The notes under the pieces were generated by a model, which had not been told where the DNA came from, searched no databases, and saw only the letters and a list, made by a program, of their open reading frames with translations. Below are positions 25,881-36,341 of a stretch of 64,000 nt of DNA, in pieces. Both the position numbers and the translations under genes were made by a program. Within the stretch, counting starts at the first letter, position 1; the number at the start of each line of letters is the position of its first letter. The stretch is taken from NCBI GenBank assembly GCA_029204225.1, contig CM055096.1, positions 42,406,901-42,470,900 of the forward strand. Direction: 5' to 3'. Origin of the DNA: Diphasiastrum complanatum. Lineage: Eukaryota > Streptophyta > Lycopodiopsida > Lycopodiales > Lycopodiaceae.

Positions 25881-26580
25881 TGTTGGGAGAGAGGGAGATG
25901 AACGAGTTGAGAAAAAGGTGTCGTATGTTAGAAACGAAAAATAAGCTCAAAGAGGTAAGACGAAGACGAACGAGACACGAACTCGAACAAGAAACGAACG
26001 AGAATCGAACTCGAACAAAAAATGTTCGTGCGCAGCGGAACGAGCTATACGACTCTCTCCGAAAGCATGACTACGCCTATCAGAACGAACAAAACGGTAG
26101 TGATGGGAATCACAATTGTTCTTGATTACGTAGCCAAACTTTAATAAATGAATGAAGCTCCAGAAGAATGGTTTGTCGCGAATAGTAAGACAAACTATTC
26201 ATCGCGAATGATTCGCGAAGAGCTAGACGATGCTTGACTAATAATTAGTCGCGAATGATTCGCGAAAGACAAGACCAAATGTTAGTCGTCTATTACCAGA
26301 AAGAACAACTAGAAAGATCAAACAGAATGAATGATAAGCATAACAATATTAACATAGATCTGAACGCAGAACAACCCATAGCTCACATTCAAAAGGAGGA
26401 AGCAAGAAGCTCTCACTTGCAAATGAGCCAAAAGATCCACAAATTGATGTCTCTTGCCTAGTTATAGACAATGCTCTTACTTAACTAAACATAACTATCT
26501 TGAGGGATAGTTAGCCCTTGCATTGGGCCCTTATTGGTCTATTATCCTTATTAATTACTTTGGAGGGCCTAAAGAGAGAA
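25881..26580 (+). repeat. Diverged LTR of copia family 2 with paired palindromes
   Basis: It begins TGTTGGGAGAGAGG and shares GCGCAGCGGAACGAGCTAT, GCATGACTACGCCTATCA and GATTACGTAGCCAAAC with the complete LTR at 33417-34389. Two exact copies of the near-palindrome TCGCGAATGATTCGCGA lie at 26202-26218 and 26249-26265. The expected CCAACA end is not visible, so the right border is approximate. Confidence 0.55.
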
Positions 26581-26639
26581 CCGCCTTGTTCTTAAGGCTA
26601 ATAGCTCATTTTCGGCCTACAAAGCTTACATTGGATATT

Positions 26640-26740
26640 ATCTTGCATGTATAAGCATGGCTCAGGTACATAATGTCGACTACACTGAGACTTTCGGTCC
26701 CGTAGTTAAATTCAAATTTGTATTGTTGAGATGAGGTTGT
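26640..26740 (+). pseudogene. Copia reverse transcriptase scrap
   Basis: One frame reads MAQVHNVDYTETFGPVVKF, the well conserved copia RT block (GYAQ..GVDY.ETF.PV.K). The frame is lost on both sides. Confidence 0.75.
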
Positions 26741-27747
26741 ATGGACATTGTGCTCTTGGCCCCACCCAAGAATGATGCCAAGGGCACAGTGCAATGGTCG
26801 ACGAGCTACATATTTTGGGAGGTATGGATTATAATACTACAACATTGACCAACATAGATGCAATCCAATTCAAAGGATTCCTCGAGTGTTTTTTTATTTC
26901 ATGAACAAAACAAACATTTGTTTGGCTCTCAAAACTTTTGGAATCCCAACCTCCAACTCTCACAAGGCTAAGGCTATAGGACACAAGTCCCAACAAAGAA
27001 GCCATAAATAGTTTCCCACCACTTATTCCTTGTTTGTTTATTTTACAATTAACCACAAATGTTCCTTTAGCAAGAAAAGTTTCCAATTCCCAACCCTCTA
27101 ACCACCTTGGCTAGGGGCCACGACCCACCATGCATGATACACAAGCCATAACATCCTTACTCTAAAGTTAGTAATAGCATTTTGATTTTTGGCCTTGCCT
27201 TGCAAAGGCAATACTATGTGTTGATTTTTAGTGTGTAAAGCTACCTGGCTCCGAGTCATCACCGAGGTGGATTAGGCTCATGGAAAAAAACAAAATCCAA
27301 AATGCTACTAGGTTGTGGATTCCATGGTTCCACATGAGGCTCAGACCCGGACGCACTATAGGGCACAAAATGGGCCATGGGTCGACCCCACATAGTTCAC
27401 GAGCTTCCTTGTTGGGCCATCGAAACCGCCTCCATGGCTCTGCCAGTCTCCGTCAAAACTACACTTTCTTTCGTCTTCCTTCTGCATGGATGCAGACGTT
27501 CTAACGATCACATGACTCTTATCAACGCCGCCTAAAAAGGACAGCCTTCACGTGGGAAGTGAGGTGGCGATAAGCAAATGGTGCAGAAGGAATTTGGTTC
27601 TGGCTTGGGGGTTCCCAACTTCCACCTCCGGAGGTTGCCAAACGCATCCCCACCAGAAGCTGGAAGCGCCTCCCAAAAGCAGAGGCAAGACACTTGACGG
27701 GACCTCGGCGTATCCTCTCGTTGGCAGCGACAGGATTCATTAGCCTG
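26741..27747. other. Non-coding stretch, no gene recognised
   Basis: Small frames on both strands lack motifs. TGTGCTCTTGGCCCCACCC and the nearby CCAAGGGCACAGTG form an imperfect inverted repeat at about 26749-26793. Confidence 0.4.
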
Positions 27748-28012
27748 CCACGGTTGGATTTGGGCAGAAACGTTCAGATTTTGCCACGTTTCTGTAATCG
27801 ACCATCTGACAATACTCCACGTGGCACGAGACCCAGTGGCAAGAATCTAGTGGCTCGGGCCTATCTCTAGATTTATCTTAATTAGCAAGAGGAGTATTAT
27901 AAGTTTCATCACTAGATTCTTGCCACGTGGCCTATTCTGCCACCTGCAGCATATCTGCTGGTCAGTTTCAGGACGTGGCAAGATCTGAACGTTTGTGGCA
28001 AATCCAACGGTG
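27748..28012. repeat. Long imperfect inverted repeat (two arms of about 105 bp, loop of about 57 bp)
   Basis: The left arm 27748-27852 and the reverse complement of the right arm 27910-28012 share CCACGGTTGGATTTG-type, AAACGTTCAGAT.TTGCCACGT and TGGCAAGAATCTAGTG blocks in the same order. The arms contain CCACGTGGC words (G-box-like). It could be a foldback/MITE element or a source of hairpin RNA. It sits about 970 bp upstream of the DUF3455 gene. Confidence 0.75.
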
Positions 28013-28083
28013 GGGATCGATTTCGCGTTATCCCGTAGCATTTACAGACGTGGCTGGCGCCTGGCGATGGCGATGGCGATGGC

Positions 28084-28116
<33 letters not shown>

Positions 28117-28194
28117 GGGAGAGAGAGAGAGAGAGGGAGAGAGGGGGGGGGGGAGGGGGGGGGGGAGAGAGAGAGAGAGAGGGCGGGGGGGGGT
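28084..28194 (+). repeat. Polypurine GA/G tract
   Basis: About 110 bp of almost pure purine on this strand, alternating (GA)n blocks with runs of G. The mirror-like purine strand could form triplex or quadruplex DNA (inference). It follows a short GATGGC repeat. Confidence 0.9.
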
Positions 28195-28761
28195 TGGGGT
28201 TAGGTGGGGAATCTGGATCGTGGATTTGATGATTCATGAACAAGTTAGAAAGGCGGGCCTGGCCGTTTCATGAAAGAAACTGTAAACAGAAAAGAGACGA
28301 AAATATTGTCGATGCGTTTCTCTGATTTTCCAGTCTTGTTGAGAGCCGCAGCAGCAGCAGAACAGGTAGATGCGGTGGGGCCGGATCCACGCCAGCATGC
28401 CGGATCGATGCACAATATCAGTGCATACTTTCAAAGTTCGTGATTCATGCATAATATTAATTCATATCCATCATCCGTGTAGGCTTTGAGTGCGGGCCTT
28501 CTATGGAGCTGTTCTGCTGGTAGGCATTCGGCTTCTGTTAAAGTAAACATTCTTAGCTGGTGCGCAAGATAGATTGAGATATGCAGTGCGGTTTACGCTC
28601 ATCCTTGCCAAGATTGTCTCCGGTTGAGTAGAAAGTAGCATAGACTTAGATCACCTTCACATGCTTTGGCATTAGTGATAGCTGCAAAGTCTTATTTCGG
28701 TAGGCATCAACTGCAGTCGCTTAACATCGACGATTTGCATGAATTTCTAGGCTAGATTTTC

Positions 28762-28768
28762 TATATAA
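28762..28768 (+). promoter_or_regulatory. Candidate TATA box of the DUF3455 gene
   Basis: TATATAAGG lies about 220 bp before the chosen ATG, leaving room for a 5' UTR of normal length. It is the only clear TATA word in the 300 bp before the start. Confidence 0.45.
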
Positions 28769-28982
28769 GGCTGTACGTCCTTCTGATTAATCTTCCAAAG
28801 AAATACAATGTAGCATTCGAAAAGCGTCCTAGATCGAAGACATAATGAGTCTATAGAATCAATTGTCAAGATAGAATTATTAACTTTACGGCTCAATCAT
28901 TGTAATGTGTAGAGCCTCAACTGCGGGTGATTCTTTGTCCACTAGTGATAATTGTGGAGAAAAGAAAAGATTTCTGTAAATC

Positions 28983-30692
28983 ATGGCGGTTGTGGTAGTT
29001 GTCAGGTGCAGTAAGCTCTCGTGTATAAAGGCTTGGGCAATCGTCATGATGAATGTGATGATTGTGCATCAAGCTGCGGTAGGATTGCAAATGGAAAACT
29101 CTCTCACACCACCACCGGGCAACAGGTGAGTGTATATGCATATGCTTGTGTGTGTGTGGGGATTAACCGTGCCGTGAAAATGCGGATGAAAGCTTGCGCC
29201 AATGGATGTTAGCATGAATATGTTATCTTTATCGAGATACCTTTCTTTTGTATTTTTTAGGCAAATTAGTTTCTAATGTAAGCTCACACTTGCTTTGCAG
29301 CGTTCGCATTAAAGCTAGCACTGTTAATGGCGTTCAAGTTTACAATTGTAGTGGTGGAAAATGGATGTTTGTTAACGCTAGTGCTACACTAGTGGATAGC
29401 AACAACTCTAGCATATTGATTGGGGCTTATGCTTACGTACATGAAGACACGGACATGAGTGCTGTGGGAAGGTGGTCGCTCAACAACAGTGATGGGGTGG
29501 TTGCCGAATCGGGGGACTCTGTGAGTGAAGTGACAGGTGCTTATTTCAATTTCCCAACTTCCAAGCGACACATAGTAACATAACGATCAATACAAATTGA
29601 AACTGTCAATTCGTTCGTGGAATTCAAAAGCTATTTCTCAGATTGTTGCTTCTCTTGGAAACATAATTAGCACCTTTTATGACTGTTCAAAAGTTACTCG
29701 AAGGCATAATATTTTAATTCGAAATTTCATCACGGCTTAAGCAGAGCCTAGGTGCCAAGGGAGGTCAAAAATTTGTCAAGTAGCTGTACACGAATCGAAC
29801 TCTTCTACCTCATTGCTCTGCATATATTTGACTCGTTTTTATGTGATTTTGCAGGAAGGGTGATAGCATTTCGTGGTGATAAATCCTCTCTTCCAGAATT
29901 TTTAGCACAAGCATCCTCTCATATTTTTGAAGGAGCTGCATCTCTCGTTTCTTACATCCAGCAAATCCCCAGTGACGGTGGTGTGCCTCCAGAAAATAGC
30001 TGTTGCAAGAAAGGCTCGGGGCCAGCGCACGTCCCATTCAAGGCAGACTACTGGTTTTGGACTCAGGATCGGCAGCCTCCATCATCCATTCCAGCGGCAC
30101 TGTCAGCTTCTGGTCGCAAGATTGAAGGTTTCTTTGCCACAGGTTTTGTCAAATATTTCTTCAACGGTACTTCTTGGCAACCGAAGAAACTCAATGCAAG
30201 TATGTACGACGTTCCTGGAGGTACATTAATCGGGCGTTGCGCCATTATGTCCAAACCAGACAACGCCGGTGGCAGGTTTGCTTGGGAGGTCTATAATCCG
30301 AATGGCTGGACAGTAATTGGAAAGCTTGCTTGTCCAACTCTTCAAATGGATAGCACCAGTTTGCCTTGGGCACTCTTCAATGTCACCAGTGGCATTAATA
30401 ATGAGTAAGTTGAAGCTGCTCATTTACGTTAAAATAGTCTGCATCTGTCTCTTCCTCTCCGTTAAATATACTATGGGTTAAGCAGAGCATCAACCAATTA
30501 TACGGCCATCTTCTAACTGGTGCTAGATTTCTGCTATGATATTGCAGCTCTTTTCTGGGAAATATTACTCAAGTGCAACTGGTATCTACAAGAGGCGGAG
30601 CACCGCCAACCCAAACCCAGGCGAAAGCTACAGTGGGAAGAGTCTGGAAGACATCCTATTCCGCCATCTACTGGTTCTACTCCTCTGCATAA
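28983..30692 (+). CDS. Secreted protein with two tandem DUF3455-like domains (four exons)
   Basis: Exons 28983-29125, 29301-29536, 29855-30404 and 30548-30692 have GT-AG borders and phases that join without a stop into 357 residues (1074 nt with stop). Residues 1-34 are hydrophobic and look like a signal peptide, so secretion is likely. Domain 1 (about 42-196) shows PPPGNSVRIKAST, GVQVYNCSGGKWMF, RWSLNNSDGVVAES, SLVSYIQQIPSDGGVPPENS and PFKADYWFW. Domain 2 (about 201-357) repeats the plan with WEVYNPNGWTVIG, SLPWALFNVTSG, VQLVSTRGGAPP and AIYWFYSSA. This order (Y.C...W, G, W...DGS.V, PW.L, GG.AP...C, Y.A.Y.F) is that of DUF3455, known mostly from bacteria and fungi; its biochemical role is not known. 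Domain 2 has a weaker first half. The exon 2 donor at 29536 is chosen because the earlier GTGAGT at 29521 would break the frame. Confidence 0.8.
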
Positions 30693-33416
30693 ATTTAGAC
30701 AAAATATGCAACAGATTTGTTCAAATTTGCAATGCCCGATTGCATCCAACCTGAGGAAGGGTAATTTCGTAAGGCCAAGATGTCAACTCAAAGGTTCTTT
30801 CGCTCTGAAATGAAATTGTGATCAATTCCAGTTGCCTGTAACACAGCGGCTTCATAGCCGTACAGATTTGTGAATATTATTGTAAGTGTTCTTGTGTTCA
30901 TGTCTTACAGTTGGTTCAAGCTTCATAGATAAAACGTAAAATAATTCCACTTGATTTCTCATTGAGAAGCGTAACTAGTTCGTTCCCAGCTGATGGTGAT
31001 CCAAGATTCTGAGAAGTCTGTCAGTCATTCAGAACAATGCAACAGTTGCAGTGCCATGAACACGAGACTTGGATGAAGTTACACGTGATCTATATTGTAC
31101 ATAATACATTATTTTTTCATGTCTGTGGAAATATAGCTCGTATTAGAGCAAATTAGCTCTAAACTGGAAAATGATGAGGATAATTCACAACAAAAAAACA
31201 TAAGCATATAGACGACTCGGTATCAAATTGGCGGAGTTGGATCCAATTCTAGCCATAGCCTGATTGGAGTGAATGGGTGACATTTTCGTGTACATCCATT
31301 CCTTCCACGACTATTGTCATGGAAGAAGGGAACTTTTCAAAGACTCCTTCCCTCTCAAGGTGACCTCTTCAATGTTTCACCTCTTTTTTACATGGCCCCT
31401 TGGGCCCACACGGTATAATGTAGTGGACCAATTGGCAGTGGCCTTCGTGCATTAGGCCCCCGGCCCCACCCACAAACATGAGCCCAAGATGCCTTGGCCC
31501 AATCCCTTTGCCCTAGACCGCCCGTAGGGGTGCCCTAGGGGCCTCCATGCATGAGGCCCCCGCATGCAAACATGAGCCCAAGATGCCTTGGCCCAATCGC
31601 TTTGCCCAATGTAACATAAAGTATGAAATGGTTTTTTTAAGTCCTTGCAACTGTGAGCACCATGCTAGTTGCACATCATTATGCCAAATAGTGCTCTAGA
31701 AATATGTAAGAGAAAATAAACATGAGGTGTTTATACCACCTTTGAATGTTTACATTACTTACAACTGTGTGACCTATTGGCCACAAGATGACTCATGATG
31801 CCCAGCCTTATAACCCAAATCACATGGCAACCAAGATGCATAGCTAAGGTCATGTCAGAGAGACGACCACCAACCCTCGTCACATGTTACACTTTGACGA
31901 CTCAATCCCTCTCAAAGCTTGTACAACCACAACATTCAATGTTCACCATTAAGAGTGTTGAGATAATGGCCAATTGGCTCCCAAGCGCGAGCACGCCACT
32001 TGGCCCCTAGTCAACCAACGAATAAAAGCACATTTGTAAGCAAGAGAAACTAATTTTGATTTGGTTTACTCGTTTTTTGGGGGATTTCTCTGATATACCT
32101 ATCTTCCTTGATTTCTCCTTTTGTTCTAGTGACATTTTATTTATATACATGTGGGGAGAAATTGTTTGGTTGGATTGAAATGGCCTTGTGCTTAGGGTGA
32201 TGAGTCCAAGAATGCTCTCATCTATAGATTAAATTTGCCTCTTGAGTCCTCACTTGCGCCTCTTCAGTCCTTGCTTCACATAGTTCCTCTAAAATTTTAG
32301 ACCTGATCTTGTTGAGATGGATTTTGGAGTGTTTGGATGAAAAATATGGGTTTCTAATTTCTTGTGCTTGTGAATGGATAAGGATGCTTGTTCTAATTTG
32401 CATAGCTTTTGTATGCCCATGTGAGACCTTCAAACCAACAAGTATGATTAGATGCATATCTTCTATGTTGCATTGGGCATTCAAAAATCTAAAGTACCAT
32501 CATTTTGTTAGGAGAGTGGTACTATTCTCTCCTTGTCGAAATACTAGGAGATCAAGAACAAAGCTTTCTATATTTCTTTGGACCAAGAAAGAGCATATTC
32601 ATTATGGGGAGTCACAACAAGGATAATTCCTCGCCAACCCCATTATACTAGAGAAAATATAAAGCCATCAACCTTTTGGAAAATCATGAAATGATTCTTA
32701 AAAAGCCATTAATCTCCAACTTGATGATCCCACCAAGCTTATGAAGCCCGTGCAAAGTCATCTCATGTGTGCAATGCAAGAGAGGGCACCATCGGAAAAG
32801 AAAAATCCAACTGTTTTTCCTACCTAGTAGCATCACAGGTAATAAGAGTCGGCCAATCAACTTTAATACTAGCAAAAGAATTTACACCCTACATTGAGAC
32901 AAAGGACTATAGGCTTACAAAATAATATTGATGCTCACATTAATTTTCATCCCCTCACTCACCAACAAGCAAATGTCACCAGTTGCACTCACGACATTGC
33001 GCAAGAAACAAGCTATGCAAACTCAATCTCATGAGAGGTCATTCAACCACCATGGCACCAACAAAACACAATTCCAATGAGGACAAAAATAATGCGAAAT
33101 CTTTTGAAACGAGAAATGGCGCAGGACCCATTTCTTTGAAGCCCTTACGATTTTTTAGAATTCACATAAATTTTCAATCCTCGATTCAAAAATGAATTAA
33201 TTATTTTGTAAGATGCTCTATTTTGCAAATATTTAAAATTTAGACGAAGTTATGCAAAATAGGAACCGTCCCTGTCAAATCAGGAACTAAAAGCCATTGG
33301 TAATCTAAAATACTCAAATATCGATTCCAAGCGACATAGGGGGTGTTGAACAAATGTGGGTGTCCGTAGCGCGCACAGAATCGATATTTAGGCCAGTATC
33401 GCTTTTGTACGAAGGC
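30693..33416. other. Intergenic stretch, no gene recognised
   Basis: The 3' end of the DUF3455 transcript must lie in the first few hundred bases, but no clean AATAAA is seen. A tandem duplication at about 31474-31610 repeats AACATGAGCCCAAGATGCCT with TTGGCCCAATC.CTTTGCCC. Other frames show no motifs. Confidence 0.45.
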
Positions 33417-34389
33417 TGTTGGAAAGAGGTGATAATGCAATGATGACAAGTCGAAGCTTGTAAATGACTGGTCGAGCACAACGGAATGGAGCCTGCTTTC
33501 CTAATGCATGACTACGCCTATCAATATTGAACAAAATATAATGAAAAAAGTCACATTCAATCTTTTAGCAACTAACTTTGAAATTATCAGCGCTAAAGTG
33601 ATTACGTAGCCAAACAATGAAGTATTGAATTATCAGACAAAAGCGATATGAGATTTATCAGTTACAAAGCAATCATAGAGATGCATACATTCTGACATGA
33701 TACTGAACACAATAAACGATAGATTGATTCAGCATAAAAATAGATGATGATGAGCACAAGACAATTGCGGATAGAAACCGCATACTCTAAAGCTATCTCT
33801 GAGTAACTAAGAAATCTGCTTGATTGCACTTTTGCTAATAAGCAGTAAGCGCTATAGTTAAACTCTAAATGAACTCTAAAGAACTGAGCTAGAATGCTCA
33901 AGAGTGTTCAAGCTTGAAAGCTTGAGAGAGCTGCTACAATACTCTATGAATTTTAATTGTTTCAATAACTTGAAAATATTAAAAGTATGATCAGCTATTT
34001 ATACTAAGCAAAATGATGCACGTCCAGTAGGACAGCTAATTAGGTCATAGATCTTAATAGCTAGTGGGATGGCATCCATCCAATTAGTACTTCTTGGAAG
34101 TTTACTTTCTAAATGGCTAGGTCAAGTCTGTAGCTTCAAATCAAGTGGAACAATTAATTGTTATTCATTCGAAATAACCGAAGTGTCCAGAGTCACGGAA
34201 GTGTCCAAAGTCACCGAAGTGCCCGAAGTTTTCGAAGTTTGTCGAAGTCTTCGAAGTTTGTCGAATGATGTCCAAATGTCAGATCCACCTGTGAGCGATT
34301 TCTCGTATATTTCTGCAGACTATGTAAAAACTATAGGACTGGATAAAAGAGTGGATGAGATTAAAGATCGATTAGTTAATAATCCAACA
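33417..34389 (-). repeat. Complete LTR of copia family 2 (973 bp), 3' LTR of a minus-strand element
   Basis: It is bounded by TGTTGG at 33417 and CCAACA ending at 34389, a perfect 6-bp terminal inverted repeat. On the minus strand a polypurine tract precedes it at 34390-34404, and RNase H coding ends just before that. A block at 34171-34266 repeats CCGAAGTGTCC, AAAGTCACCGAAGT and TTCGAAGTTTGTCGAA, possibly enhancer-like repeats in the LTR. Relatives lie at 10264 and 25881. Confidence 0.8.
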
Positions 34390-34404
34390 CTCCCCCTTAA
34401 TTTG
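34390..34404 (-). other. Polypurine tract of the minus-strand copia element
   Basis: AAATTAAGGGGGAG on the minus strand stands directly before the LTR start TGTTGG, the normal priming site for plus-strand synthesis. Confidence 0.75.
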
Positions 34405-34494
34405 AATCCATGAATGCTTTGACCTTTAAACTTAGTTCTGCACAAAATTTCATGTGTGCATCCAAGCTTAATGCTTTAATAAAAATATATGTTG

Positions 34495-35443
34495 TCATAT
34501 CTTGTGTTCGACAGTACTGCAAGTCAACCTCTTTGTCAAGAACTTTGCTTCTAACATAGTGATACTTAATTTCAATGTGCTTACTTCTAGAATGAAATCT
34601 AGGGTGGCTAATAAAGCAATGGCACTTTGATTATCACAACATAGTAATGTCGGAGTATATTGATTCAGATTGATATCTGAAAGTAAGTTTCTCAACCATA
34701 CTGCTTCATTTGTAGCTTGAGAGGTTGCGATATACTCTGATTCAGTGGAAAATAGAGCTATCAAAGTTTGCTTGCGACTGTTCCATGAAATAGGACCATT
34801 GTTGAGGAAGAATGTAAATTTGGAAGTGGATTTATGAGTGTCTACATCTCCTGCCCAACTTGCATCTGTGTAACCATTGAGAAAATTGAGTTTGTCATTG
34901 TCGACTGCTCCATAACAAATGCAAAAGTCCATAGTAACTCGAAGATATCTCATGACTCTGATAAGAGCCTTCCAATGTGTTATGCCAGGATTGGTCATAT
35001 ACTGACTTAAGGAACTGATTGCAAAAGCTATGTTTGGTCTAGTACAGATTATGGCGTACATAAGAGATCCTATTATCGAATGATAAGGATACTCAAACAT
35101 CTGCTCCTCCTCTTTTCTCATACGCATCTCTCAAGCCATTAAGTATGACTTGGACTAGCTCACTTTGATTTATAGATCCTCCAATGCAAACAAGCTCCCT
35201 ATGAGTATCTTTCACTCTCAGCACATAATTAGTGGCACTCTCATCACTCTTTTGAGAACTTTGGAAGATTTTATTTCTAAGAGTGAGGAGCCTTAAGGTA
35301 TTTTTGGCTTCATAGATAGCTTTGAGAGTATCCCAAGCTTGCTTGGCCGTGTTGCAGTCACCAATCTCTCTCAAAATCTCATTAGAGACATTCATCTTGA
35401 TAAAGTGGAGAGCCATCATGCCTGAGCATTGAATTCCGTACAA
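34495..35443 (-). pseudogene. Internally deleted copia element: gag fused to RT-RNase H end
   Basis: The minus-strand gag (35093-35443) has KMNVSNEILREIGD, AWDTLKAIYEAKNTLRLL and VQVILNGLRDAYEK, typical of UBN2. At about 35110 it passes directly into the end of reverse transcriptase and RNase H (34495-35127): YHSIIGSLMYAIICTRPNIA, YTDASWAGDVDTHKSTS, WNSRKQTLIALFSTESEY and LLCCDNQSAIALL. The RNase H acidic residues Asp and Glu are present. Zinc knuckle, protease, integrase and the RT catalytic part are all deleted. It can only have moved with help from an intact relative. Confidence 0.85.
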
Positions 35444-35599
35444 TACCTGAAATGATTCAATAATTATGATATTGAACCCTCTTGATCCAAATTTCCTTCA
35501 GATAGCATGGGAAATGCAATCAGCACTCTCTAGATCTAGATTTTCATGAAGATTTTGAAACTATGGATGATAGATGCATCAAAAGCTTTCATCTTGCGC

Positions 35600-36341
35600 A
35601 ATGACTGAACATGAACAAACTCACATTCAATTCAAAAGGTATTAAAGCACATGGTCTAAATTATACAACACTTTCAAGAATCAAGGACACTGATAATCCA
35701 TACCTTTTACAACCATTGCAAGCAAAAAACTTCATCATTGACAAAAAGTAAAAGAAGAAATGCAAAGACTCCATGACACAACTGCTTGGAAGCTCATTGT
35801 TCCCGACATTACATGTAAGCACACACCTCATCTAAAATCTAACGACCACTTAATGAATTTCGATATACTTTGCTTAAAAGAAACACGTCACAAACAAATA
35901 AGCAGCTACTTTTTACAAATATTTCAAAGTTGTGATAACTTTCTATTTCTTGGAAATGCAATATTCTACAAGCTGACAAAAATACTCCACAAAGCCACAA
36001 CATTCAACACCAATAACATCTATATTCAACAAAGACACATGATTCCACATGCAATAATCGCTATGTACAAGCATCCAAAGGCAAACATCATATCATTGTT
36101 GCAAACTCTCCACAACGTACTGCAAACAATACCCACAAATGCTCCTATGACAGTAATAGGCAACTTAAACATTGACATTTTAAAGCACAACTCGCCTGCA
36201 CAATTACTTCATAATTTCATGGCCAACCATGGACTACAAATACTTTTCAAAGAAGCAACAACTCTATACAGCTCCCAACTTGACCACATATGGACAAATT
36301 TCAGCAACCATGAAGGCCAATTAATGAAGTCTATCTTGTAA
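35600..36341 (+). pseudogene. PIF1-type helicase C-terminus joined to an endonuclease/exonuclease/phosphatase-like domain (Helitron-related)
   Basis: At 35605-35750 one frame reads NKLTFNSKGIKAHGLNYT then TLSRIKDTDNPYLLQPLQAK, matching the end of PIF1/Helitron helicases (motif VI, Y.ALSR). A one-base frame change after FIIDKK continues as VKEEMQRLHD into the 193-residue frame from 35760. That part has FDILCLKETRH (LQET catalytic Glu motif), a HAIIAMYKHP strand, TVIGNLNIDIL (normally GDFN; the Asp is Asn here) and SQLDHIWTN (S..DH motif). These are the EEP nuclease motifs of LINE and Helentron endonucleases. The fusion order helicase then EEP fits Helitron2/Helentron-like elements. Upstream helicase motifs and Rep are absent, so it is a truncated relic. 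Confidence 0.6.

Noticed and set aside
26829-27086. 85-residue minus-strand frame
   Set aside because: No motif, no conserved start context, and it lies in repeat debris.
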